From: an uncultured Saprospiraceae bacterium
GTDB taxonomy: Bacteria; Bacteroidota; Bacteroidia; Chitinophagales; Saprospiraceae
Length of the DNA: 64,000 nucleotides
NCBI GenBank assembly: GCA_937959275.1
Contig: CALGLU010000009.1
Coordinates: 1-64,000 of the forward strand
Direction: 5' to 3'
Position 1 is the first letter of the stretch, and each line of letters opens with the position of its first letter. Positions 44,696 to 52,938 of this stretch are shown one piece after another. The notes beneath the pieces were generated by a model, which saw only the letters and a list, made by a program, of their open reading frames with translations, was not told the DNA's origin and searched no databases. Position numbers and translations under genes: made by a program.

Positions 44696-44714
44696 AATGG
44701 ATAAGCTGCTATGC

Positions 44715-46229
44715 CTATTTATATCTTCGTTTCTTCTTCTTAGAGCTTTCAGAGAATTGTTGACCACCTATTGAATTGTTTCCTCCTGGTGAGCCAACTC
44801 GTGTCATCGCGCATCTAAAACCAATTGTTTTGTCTGACTTATCTTGAGACTTGAATCGTCGAGTGCCTGGAGATAACCAGTACAGTCGATCCGCCCAAGA
44901 ACCACCTTTAATGACTCGTGTTTCATCATTTACCAAACTATGCACACCATACTCGTAAGAAATCAACTCATCATCGTCACCATCTTTATAAGATGTAACA
45001 TTAGCTCGGTTATAATTTTCTCTTCCTGTCACTTCGTCATCGTCTAAGTATCTATATTTTAATCGACCTAAACTATCCTTCTCGACTAGATTCCCGTCTT
45101 CATCTGTCAGTAGTTCTCTATATCGATTACCTCTGAATGAGTTAAGATCATGATTTTCTGAATCTCTAAGCGTTGTACTTGTCAATGGTCGGTAAACATC
45201 CTCCACCCATTCATTAACATTACCTGCCATATTGTATAGACCGTAATCATTTGGCCAATTTGACCGCACAGGTGCTGTGATATGTGCATTATCATTTAGA
45301 TTACCTGCTGCACCCATATAATCACCACGGCTTCTTTTAAAGTTAGCTAAGAAATCACCTTGGTTCTTATTTCGTTTTTGATATCTAGCCGAAGTACCAT
45401 TCCATGGATATATCTTTCTATCAGAGATCAATTCATCTTCTTCAGAGGTACGATTACCTTGCAAGCCTAATGCCGCATATTCCCACTCTGCCTCTGTTGG
45501 TAATCTATACGATGGAACTAAAATCCCATCACTGAAAGTCACTGGTCTCTCTCCTCCTGTAGCGAAATCTTTTACATTCTTTCTAACATTACCTTGGTAT
45601 TGGCCTGCTAGATATGTCTGCGTTGAAAAAACATCACTGTCTTTCGCATCTGGTGACGGATTTAAGATGCCTTTTTTAATCAAGAGCATTTCATTGACTC
45701 GATCTGTTCTCCAGATACAGTAATCTTGCGTTTGTTCCCAACTTACACCGACGACTGGATAATCATCATATGCTGGGTGTCTAAAATAGGTCTCAACAAA
45801 AGGCTCATTGGCCGCTAGCTCTTCTCTCCAAACAAGCGAATCTGGTAAGGCTTGACGTGATACCATTGGATAGCTGATATATGTTCGCTTTAACCAATCT
45901 GTATAGAGTCTCCAGCCTGCATTAGACACTTCTGTCTCATCCATATAAAATGAAGACACAGTAACTCTTCGGGGTATACTATTCCACTCATAGATAACAT
46001 CCTGATCGGTAGTCCCCATGGTGAATGTTCCTCCTTCAATAAGAACTAAATTGGGAGCATCTATCTGCCCCTCGTATTCTCTCTTTTCATAACCACCCCA
46101 TTCTTGATCGTTATACTGCCAACCAGTATAATCATCTGATGCTGAGGATCCACCGCCACCACGTTTGCATGATGAGGTGAGTGAGACCATTGCTATTGCA
46201 ACTATAAAATATGATATATTCTTTAACAT
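44715..46229 (-). CDS. gldJ: Gliding motility/T9SS lipoprotein GldJ
   Basis: 504 residues from the ATG at 46229, which begins a lipoprotein signal (MLKNISYFIVAIAMVSLTSSC); an ATG at 46286 gives a 19-residue longer form. The body is FGE/sulfatase-modifying-factor fold: LVLIEGGTFTMGT, FYMDETEVSNAGWR, PVVGVSWEQTQDYC, RLPTEAEWEYAA, NMAGNVNEWVEDV and VIKGGSWADR. GWQYND near the start and the place next to murF and porU identify GldJ rather than GldK. It is anchored in the outer membrane and needed for T9SS function and gliding; catalytic cysteines of true FGE are absent. Confidence 0.88.
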   Translation of the reverse strand: MLKNISYFIVAIAMVSLTSSCKRGGGGSSASDDYTGWQYNDQEWGGYEKREYEGQIDAPNLVLIEGGTFTMGTTDQDVIYEWNSIPRRVTVSSFYMDETEVSNAGWRLYTDWLKRTYISYPMVSRQALPDSLVWREELAANEPFVETYFRHPAYDDYPVVGVSWEQTQDYCIWRTDRVNEMLLIKKGILNPSPDAKDSDVFSTQTYLAGQYQGNVRKNVKDFATGGERPVTFSDGILVPSYRLPTEAEWEYAALGLQGNRTSEEDELISDRKIYPWNGTSARYQKRNKNQGDFLANFKRSRGDYMGAAGNLNDNAHITAPVRSNWPNDYGLYNMAGNVNEWVEDVYRPLTSTTLRDSENHDLNSFRGNRYRELLTDEDGNLVEKDSLGRLKYRYLDDDEVTGRENYNRANVTSYKDGDDDELISYEYGVHSLVNDETRVIKGGSWADRLYWLSPGTRRFKSQDKSDKTIGFRCAMTRVGSPGGNNSIGGQQFSESSKKKKRRYK

Positions 46230-46289
46230 TCGTAGTTTAAGATATTTAGTAAGAGTAATACGCTGAGTTCTTGTTTTTATTACCATAGA

Positions 46290-47369
46290 TTACCTAAAAA
46301 TTGAAAAGCAATCGTTAATATTTGACTTTTTGCCTTTTACGGTCGCAAAATTATAAATTATACCCACTTCATGAGCACCTCTTGTACTATTTATGCCTAA
46401 TTGCGACACAGTAAAATCAAAACTATAACTCACCTTGATTTTACCAACTGAAGTACCTGCTGAAATAATAGCAGCATCAGGATTTCCAAAAGCATGTCTA
46501 AACCAGCCTCCTACAAAAAAATGTTGATAGCCGATAATTGCACCTACATTCAATTGGCTCAAGCCTGCTTGCCTAACATATAAAAAATTAGGTGCGACAT
46601 AAGCTCCAAACGTACGCCTTTGCGTAGGATCTAAGGTGAGCTGATAGCCTCCATGCACCGCTAGTCGTAAAGGCAAACCATTTGACAATCCATTTTCATC
46701 TTCATAAAAATTATAGTCAGGTGTATTCATGTGCTTCATGCTGATACCACCATAGTAGCGGCTCGAATACACCATCACTCCCATTGAGACGTCAAAATAT
46801 GAGCTGGTCAGGTTATTTGGTATGGTTTCGCTTGTACTGCTACCTATTGGTAAATCAGAACAGGATACACCTAAGTTATTCTGCAACTGGTCCAGGAAAC
46901 ACAATTCTGCCCAATTGATACGCGACTGAGTAAACCCTGCTTCCATCCCGAACTTGATGAAATACTCATCATTCACATTCAAATTATAAGAATAAAAGCC
47001 ACTTATACTATTGGTAGACAACAAATTACCACCACGAGTCCCTTCTCCTGCTGTATCCCCAATGATCATTAATCCTATACCACTATTGGCTTCTGGAAAA
47101 AACTGGTCATACGATGCTGCGTATGTTGTGTAGCCACCATTCGGAAATCCAAATCGACTCACTAAACCTGGGCCTTGATCTCGATAATTGATTGCAACAA
47201 CTGGATCTGTGCTTATACCAGCAAAAGCAGGATTAATTTGTAAAGGTGCGTTGTAGAACTGACTAAATATAGGATCCTGAGCAAACACAGAAAACGCAAT
47301 CATGAACAAACTCAGTGTCAGGCTTAGTCTGCATGCGATTCTTTTTGTCTGCAAGATTCTATTTTGCAT
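46290..47369 (-). CDS. T9SS outer-membrane protein, PorP/SprF family
   Basis: 359 residues from the ATG at 47369 (a GTG at 47390 would add seven). Signal peptide ends FSVFAQ, followed by the family start DPIFSQFYNAPLQINPAFAG, then a barrel with YAASYDQFF and SGIGLMIIGDTAG. PorP/SprF proteins work with the T9SS and large adhesins such as SprB. The gap to gldJ's longer form is three bases, so the two form an operon. It is divergent from porU, separated by about 65 bases. Confidence 0.9.
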   Translation of the reverse strand: MQNRILQTKRIACRLSLTLSLFMIAFSVFAQDPIFSQFYNAPLQINPAFAGISTDPVVAINYRDQGPGLVSRFGFPNGGYTTYAASYDQFFPEANSGIGLMIIGDTAGEGTRGGNLLSTNSISGFYSYNLNVNDEYFIKFGMEAGFTQSRINWAELCFLDQLQNNLGVSCSDLPIGSSTSETIPNNLTSSYFDVSMGVMVYSSRYYGGISMKHMNTPDYNFYEDENGLSNGLPLRLAVHGGYQLTLDPTQRRTFGAYVAPNFLYVRQAGLSQLNVGAIIGYQHFFVGGWFRHAFGNPDAAIISAGTSVGKIKVSYSFDFTVSQLGINSTRGAHEVGIIYNFATVKGKKSNINDCFSIFR

Positions 47370-47454
47370 TGAGTTTTCTACGTTGTGCACTACTTGAATT
47401 AATTATATCGTTAGATTTATTCAACGATTACTTTTGAAACCTATTGATAAAGGT

Positions 47455-50400
47455 ATGATTAGATACTGTTTCTTATTTTTTCTCGGCACCATACCGTCTT
47501 TCGGTCATGTCTTTGATGAAATGTATATCGTGGACGCCGAACAGCTTTCATGTACAGAAACGCAAAAGTATGCTCTTAGTACATATTTTAAGCAGGATTT
47601 ATTCAAAGAAAATCTTCAAAACATTCCTCCTGATTTCGCCAACCAGTCAATACTAGCAACTGGTGACATTTTCAAACTTGAAATTATGGAGGATGGTGTC
47701 TATAAGCTTGATTACCAGTTTTTGACAACATTTTTGGATTTGAATGGTGTTTCATTTTCTCAAATCAAACTTTATGGACATCCAGGAGGGGCGTTGCCAG
47801 AAGATGTTGACGCGAGTGGCCCTGATGATTTAGTAGAGATCGCCACATTCAAAACAAATGCTGATTCAGATCAATTCAATACTGATGACTACATCTTGTT
47901 TTATGCTCAGGGACCGGACAGGACCCATTTCAATGCAGATCTGACGATTTCTAAGGAACTAAATGTCTATGCACGAAGCAGTTATATATATCTAAAATTA
48001 AGTTCTGATAATGGGATGAGCATACCGCAACAAGCAAATGTTGACGTCGATCAATACAGTACAACTAAAGATGCACTCATCAGTATTGAAGAGAATACGA
48101 TAAATCTGTTAGGCTCTAATGGAAGTACACAAGGTTCGGGTCAACGGTGGTTTGGTCGTATTTTCACAAAACAACGAAGTTTCAACCTGAGCAATGAGCT
48201 ACCATTAGCGCACATTGATTTAGACCAGCCTGTCTCAGTAGACATGGCCTTTGCAGGTAGAAGCGAAGAGTTTTCTGAGATCGAATTAAACATCGATAAC
48301 ACACGTTTTACTTCAGTTTTAGGCCGCGTGAATACGGGTGATGTCGAGGCCACATATGCACGAATAGCAAACATCAGTGAGACACTGAGGCTTACTTCAT
48401 CAGCACCTGAAATAGAAATCAACTTCCCTCTCAATTCAAGTGCGTCCGAAGGTTGGTTAGATTATTTCAATATACAATACAAACAAAAGCTAGTGTTTGA
48501 AGGAGACGAGTTAGTCATCTCCGATTTTAACAGCCTTTCACTGCCGTCCTACGGGTTCTCTATCCAAAGCACAATTAATAATCCAATCATTTGGGAAATA
48601 ACAAATCCGATGATCCCATTAGAGCAAGATTATCTGCAGTCGAATAGCAGTATCAAATTTGGTTTTGAATCTTCTCAACTGAGACAGTTTGTCGTTTTTG
48701 ATCAAAATCGAGTCAGCAAGACCCCGATTTTTATTGGTGCTATCCCAAATCAAAATATTCATGGCATGGATGAAGCGGACTTGGTCATCGTCTATCACCA
48801 AGATTTTGAAGATGCTGCTGACCAATTAGCGCAACACAGGCGAGAGCACGATGGGTTGTTGGTTAATACTGTGAGCATAGAGTCGATCTATAATGAGTTT
48901 TCAGCGGGTAAACAGGACCCATCAGCCATTCGCAATTTTTCTAAAATGATGTTTGATCGGCATCCACGGTTTAACTTTTTGCTTTTGCTAGGTGACGGAT
49001 CCTATGATTATTTGGGTGTATCAGAAGGCTTATCAAATCAAAGCTTTATACCTGCTTATCAAACTAAAGAGTCACTCAATCCATTGTCAGCTTTCCCTAC
49101 TGATGATTATTATTCACTCTTAAGTGATAATGAAGGTGGCAATCTCAAAGGGGCATTAGATATAGCGGTTGGCCGTATTCCAGTCAAGACAACAGCAGAA
49201 GCAAATGCAGTCATTGCGAAGATCATATCCTATGATACCAATCCTGATCGATTTGGTGATTGGAGGCTACGTGTGGCCTTTGCAGCGGATGATGAAGATT
49301 CTAACATACATCTAAGACAAGCTGATGGTATTGCACAACAAGCAATCCAAAAACATCCTGAATTTAATCAAGAGAAGATATATTTTGACTCCTATATTCA
49401 AGAATCAACACCAGGCGGAGCTCGCTATCCCGCCGCGAATGAAAAGCTAAATAATGAGATATTCAATGGTTTATTGGTTACAAACTACCTAGGCCATGGA
49501 GGTCCGAAGGGTTGGTCTCAAGAACGAGTCCTAAAGGTCGCAGACATTATTGATTGGAAAAATAGTACAAAGTTGCCTTTAATTATTACGGCTACCTGTT
49601 CGTTTACTGGTTTTGATGATCCTGCGATTGTAACAGCTGGAGAAGAGGCAATATTAAATCCGTTTGGTGGAGCAGTGGCCTTGTTTTCGACGGTAAGATC
49701 AGTGTATTCTTCGCAAAATGAGCGTTTGACCAAGTCAGTGTTTGATACGATATTCTCGAAAGTAGATGGTGAGTATATGGCTATTGGTGAGATATTGCGT
49801 CGCTCCAAAAATGCAAATTCAGCAGATACGACTAATATAAATGCTCGAAAATTCTTGCTTATAGGTGATCCGAGTATGAAATTGGCGCTTCCTCAATACA
49901 ACATTAAAACCACCAGTGTAAATAATAAGCTGGTTGGACAATTATCTGATACACTCAGCGCACTTCAGGAGGTGCTTATCACTGGAGAAATCGTGACAGA
50001 CTCAGGTGAACGCGTGACATCGTTTACTGGTGAGATATATCCTACGGTTTTTGATAAAAAGTCAAGCTTAAGCACGTTAGCGAATGATGGCACAAGCCGC
50101 GTAAGAGAATTTGAGGTGCAGCGCAATCGCTTATTTAAAGGTGCCGCGACGGTGGATAAGGGGCAATTCTCCTTTAGTTTTACTGTCCCAATCGATATTG
50201 ATTATACGGTTGGCAAAGGCAAACTAAGCTATTATGCGACAGATGGGATTGAGATGGATGCAGCGGGTTATTCGGACGATATATTAATTGGTGGTTCAGG
50301 AGTAGCGTCGAGTCTAGATGATTCACCGCCTATGGTGGAAGCCTTCTTAAATAGCTTTGAGTTCAATTCAGGAGATGAGACAAATGGGGATCCGATTCTA

Positions 50401-50985
50401 CTTGTCAAGTTAGCAGATGACAAGGGCATTAACTTTTCCGGTATCTCCATTGGGCATGACATCACAGCAATCATCGATGATAACACTCAGAATACGTTTA
50501 TTTTAAACGAATTCTATATCAGCGACTTGGATAATGCTATGACAGGAACCGTTAGATTTCCATTGAGTGGTCTAGAGCCAGGTCCACATACCTTGACAGT
50601 TAAGGCATTTGATGTCGCTAACAATCCAGGAGAGCAAACGATAGACTTTGTGGTCATTGGTCCAGAAGAAGGCGAAATTACCAATTTGAGCAGTTTTCCT
50701 AACCCCACTGATGGTGTGACAACATTTAGCTTTACGCACAATTTTGTCAATGAATCCGTAGAAACAACGGTATCGATATACAATCTGAGTGGCCAACTCG
50801 TAAGGACACTACAGCAAAGCGAAGTGCTACAAAGTAGTCTTAATCAATCAATGACTTGGGATGGAATAGATGACTTTGGTAGTGAGGTCGTATCGGGTAT
50901 ATATCTATATACAGTAAAAATAAATTCGCCTTCACTAAATATTTCCAAAGAGTCGACGTTTGAGAAGGTAGTTGTAATAAAATGA
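47455..50985 (+). CDS. porU: T9SS sortase PorU (C25 gingipain-like)
   Basis: 1176 residues from the ATG at 47455; the longer frame begins with TTG. Signal peptide MIRYCFLFFLGTIPSFG. A C25 peptidase domain carries catalytic H681 (NYLGHGGPKGW) and C715 (ITATCSFTGFDDP), plus GAVALFSTVRSVYS. The C-terminus has FlgD-like and T9SS sorting-like segments (SSFPNPTDGVTTFSF, VSIYNLSGQLVRTL). PorU removes the C-terminal signal of T9SS cargo at the cell surface and attaches it to lipopolysaccharide. It works with PorV, encoded next. Confidence 0.94.
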   Translation: MIRYCFLFFLGTIPSFGHVFDEMYIVDAEQLSCTETQKYALSTYFKQDLFKENLQNIPPDFANQSILATGDIFKLEIMEDGVYKLDYQFLTTFLDLNGVSFSQIKLYGHPGGALPEDVDASGPDDLVEIATFKTNADSDQFNTDDYILFYAQGPDRTHFNADLTISKELNVYARSSYIYLKLSSDNGMSIPQQANVDVDQYSTTKDALISIEENTINLLGSNGSTQGSGQRWFGRIFTKQRSFNLSNELPLAHIDLDQPVSVDMAFAGRSEEFSEIELNIDNTRFTSVLGRVNTGDVEATYARIANISETLRLTSSAPEIEINFPLNSSASEGWLDYFNIQYKQKLVFEGDELVISDFNSLSLPSYGFSIQSTINNPIIWEITNPMIPLEQDYLQSNSSIKFGFESSQLRQFVVFDQNRVSKTPIFIGAIPNQNIHGMDEADLVIVYHQDFEDAADQLAQHRREHDGLLVNTVSIESIYNEFSAGKQDPSAIRNFSKMMFDRHPRFNFLLLLGDGSYDYLGVSEGLSNQSFIPAYQTKESLNPLSAFPTDDYYSLLSDNEGGNLKGALDIAVGRIPVKTTAEANAVIAKIISYDTNPDRFGDWRLRVAFAADDEDSNIHLRQADGIAQQAIQKHPEFNQEKIYFDSYIQESTPGGARYPAANEKLNNEIFNGLLVTNYLGHGGPKGWSQERVLKVADIIDWKNSTKLPLIITATCSFTGFDDPAIVTAGEEAILNPFGGAVALFSTVRSVYSSQNERLTKSVFDTIFSKVDGEYMAIGEILRRSKNANSADTTNINARKFLLIGDPSMKLALPQYNIKTTSVNNKLVGQLSDTLSALQEVLITGEIVTDSGERVTSFTGEIYPTVFDKKSSLSTLANDGTSRVREFEVQRNRLFKGAATVDKGQFSFSFTVPIDIDYTVGKGKLSYYATDGIEMDAAGYSDDILIGGSGVASSLDDSPPMVEAFLNSFEFNSGDETNGDPILLVKLADDKGINFSGISIGHDITAIIDDNTQNTFILNEFYISDLDNAMTGTVRFPLSGLEPGPHTLTVKAFDVANNPGEQTIDFVVIGPEEGEITNLSSFPNPTDGVTTFSFTHNFVNESVETTVSIYNLSGQLVRTLQQSEVLQSSLNQSMTWDGIDDFGSEVVSGIYLYTVKINSPSLNISKESTFEKVVVIK

Positions 50986-51005
50986 TTAACTATCCCTTAA
51001 CATTT

Positions 51006-51013
51006 TATATTTG
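51006..51013 (+). promoter_or_regulatory. Promoter -7 element of porV
   Basis: TATATTTG matches TAnnTTTG exactly 18 bases before the porV ATG and 20 bases after the porU stop. No clear -33 TTG at proper spacing. It suggests porV can be transcribed apart from porU. Confidence 0.45.
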
Positions 51014-51031
51014 CCATTATTTAAATAACCC

Positions 51032-52309
51032 ATGATTATGAGACAACTTGGTCTTAGAGGAATATTTTATGTTTTAGCATTGATTTCGTGTGTATCCACG
51101 TCAATGAATGCACAATTTGATCCTACACAAGGATGTATAGTTGATGTGAATAACGAATGTATCCCTAATACTCTATTAACTGCAGTACCATTTCTTAAAA
51201 TTGTTCCAGATGCTCGTGCAGGTGCCATGGGTGATGCTGGATTAGCAACGTCTGCAGATGCAAATAGCATGCACTTCAATGCATCAAAACTAGCCTTTGC
51301 TGAGCAGAATTTTGGCTTGGGTGTTACGTATACACCTTGGTTAAGAGAGTTAGGATTAACGGATGTTTTTCTAGCCTACTTATCCGGCTACAATAAAATT
51401 AATGATGTACAGGCGATCGGTTTCAGCTTAAAGTTCTTTTCATTGGGAGATATTAATTTTACTGATATCAATGGAGGAAGTACGGGTATGGGTCGGCCGC
51501 GAGAGTTCGAAATTGCTGGTGCATACGCTAGAAAATTAGGTGATAATTTGTCTGCTGGTGGATCAGCTAAATATATTTATTCAAATCTCGCTTCTGGGCA
51601 GCAAGTACAGGGGATCGACATTAATACAGCCAATGCTTTCGCTATAGATTTATCACTAACTTATATGAAAGAAGTTGGTGCTAACAACAATCAGTTGAGT
51701 ATTGCAGGTGCATTATCAAACCTAGGTTCTAAGGTCTCTTATACTAACAGTTCAGAAACAAAGGACTTTTTACCAGGTAACATTGGGATTGGATCAGCTT
51801 ATAAGTTGAATTTAGATGAATATAACAGCTTGACTTTTGCGCTGGACATCAATAAACTATTAGTACCAACACCGCAACCATTTCAACTGCGTACAGTCGT
51901 AGACGGAGTAGAGACAGATATCGATAATCCGGCTTTTGATCAAACTGGCGGGGACGATGGTGGTCCAGATGGCGTTGGTGATTACAGACAGAAAGGGACA
52001 TTCGCGGGTATCTTTGGCTCATTCGCAGATGCTGAAGGTGGATTCTCTGAAGAAGTAAAAGAGCTGACGTATTCCTTAGGTGTTGAATACTTATACAATA
52101 ATCAATTTGCTGTTCGTACTGGATATTACTTCGAGAATGAATTAAAAGGAGACAGACAATATTTGACACTTGGAGTCGGCTTGCAATACAACGTAGCCAC
52201 GATCAATATATCTTATTTGATTCCTACATCTAACCGTAGAAGTCCATTAGATAATACGCTTAGATTCTCATTCATTTTTGATGCCGCTGCGTTTCAGTCA
52301 GGGAGATAG
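51032..52309 (+). CDS. porV: T9SS outer-membrane protein PorV (LptO)
   Basis: 425 residues with signal MRQLGLRGIFYVLALISCVSTSMNAQ. The hallmark FLKIVPDARAGAMGDAGLATSADANSMHFNASKLAFAE is the PorV/LptO start of the FadL-like barrel; QYLTLGVGLQYN and NTLRFSF lie near the end. PorV shuttles cargo from the translocon to PorU. It forms the porU-porV pair seen throughout T9SS-bearing Bacteroidota. Translation may start at either ATG (51032 or 51038). Confidence 0.93.
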   Translation: MIMRQLGLRGIFYVLALISCVSTSMNAQFDPTQGCIVDVNNECIPNTLLTAVPFLKIVPDARAGAMGDAGLATSADANSMHFNASKLAFAEQNFGLGVTYTPWLRELGLTDVFLAYLSGYNKINDVQAIGFSLKFFSLGDINFTDINGGSTGMGRPREFEIAGAYARKLGDNLSAGGSAKYIYSNLASGQQVQGIDINTANAFAIDLSLTYMKEVGANNNQLSIAGALSNLGSKVSYTNSSETKDFLPGNIGIGSAYKLNLDEYNSLTFALDINKLLVPTPQPFQLRTVVDGVETDIDNPAFDQTGGDDGGPDGVGDYRQKGTFAGIFGSFADAEGGFSEEVKELTYSLGVEYLYNNQFAVRTGYYFENELKGDRQYLTLGVGLQYNVATINISYLIPTSNRRSPLDNTLRFSFIFDAAAFQSGR

Positions 52310-52331
52310 GCTAATAGAGAGTGTGTTGAGA

Positions 52332-52345
52332 CTGCCTGCAGGCAG
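52332..52345. repeat. 14-bp perfect palindrome CTGCCTGCAGGCAG
   Basis: A GC-rich perfect palindrome in an AT-rich intergenic region after porV, similar in build to the one inside rnpB at 52646-52661. It looks like a member of an interspersed palindromic repeat family; two copies here cannot prove that. Confidence 0.5.
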
Positions 52346-52364
52346 GTGTTGAGTGATTTAATAG

Positions 52365-52400
52365 AAAAAGGCCTTTTGATTTCTCAAAAAGCCTTTTTTT
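52365..52400. terminator. Bidirectional terminator between porV and rnpB
   Basis: AAAAAGGC-C-TTTTGA-TTTC-TCAAAA-A-GCCTTTTT forms two nearly continuous stems with a four-base loop and T runs on both strands. It ends the porV transcript and probably also rnpB, which comes from the other side. Confidence 0.85.
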
Positions 52401-52406
52401 AATTAA

Positions 52407-52792
52407 TGTATTATCATAAGCCGGATTCTGTTATCCCCTGCAAGCAGAGAACCTCTATCATTTATCTGGTGTTTAGTTCGCACTAAACATCTAGCTGCCT
52501 ACCCCTTAAGACATCCCGCCGCAAAGCGAGATACGACCGAGCAAGTCTTACCCTTAATATACGTGACATTTCAACCCATGAGGTTTATCCACAAAGACTG
52601 TTACCAATCTCTGTCGTGAGCTCTTACCTCACGTTTTCACCCTTATCCGCCAGCTGGCGGACGGTTTAGCTTTCTGTGACACTAGCTGTCTCTGATGCTT
52701 CCATCAAAGCCCATCTGTTAGATGGCATGGCGCTCTACGTTGTCCGGACTTTCCTCCCCGATACGAATACCGGAGCGATAGAGTCAAATACA
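52407..52792 (-). ncRNA. rnpB: RNase P RNA, bacterial type A
   Basis: On the minus strand the 5' part contains GGGGAGGAAAGTCCGGAC, the universal P3/P4 region, and the 3' part ACAGAATCCGGCTTATG, which completes P4 and the tail. The ends pair as TGTATT with AATACA (P1). The RNA is the catalytic subunit that matures tRNA 5' ends. A 16-bp palindrome TCCGCCAGCTGGCGGA at 52646-52661 sits in a peripheral helix. Ends are estimates to within about ten bases. Confidence 0.93.
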
Positions 52793-52875
52793 GGGTAAAA
52801 ATAGCTCATTTCGCATTGAATTCAGCTTTTTAAGGAGAAGTAACATATTATAATATAATTTAATATATAAAACCT

Positions 52876-52883
52876 TAACTTTG
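52876..52883 (+). promoter_or_regulatory. Promoter -7 element of the histidine kinase gene
   Basis: TAACTTTG matches TAnnTTTG and lies 55 bases before the ATG at 52939. Upstream DNA is very AT-rich with no clear -33 TTG. Confidence 0.4.
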
Positions 52884-52938
52884 AGTGAGATCTATCGAAG
52901 TGATTTAAAAATGTATGTTAAAACACTTCATCGCTTAA

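Noticed and set aside
44715-46229. Formylglycine-generating enzyme for the sulfatase
   Set aside because: It has the FGE fold but also lipoprotein anchor and GldJ context, and lacks the catalytic cysteine region.
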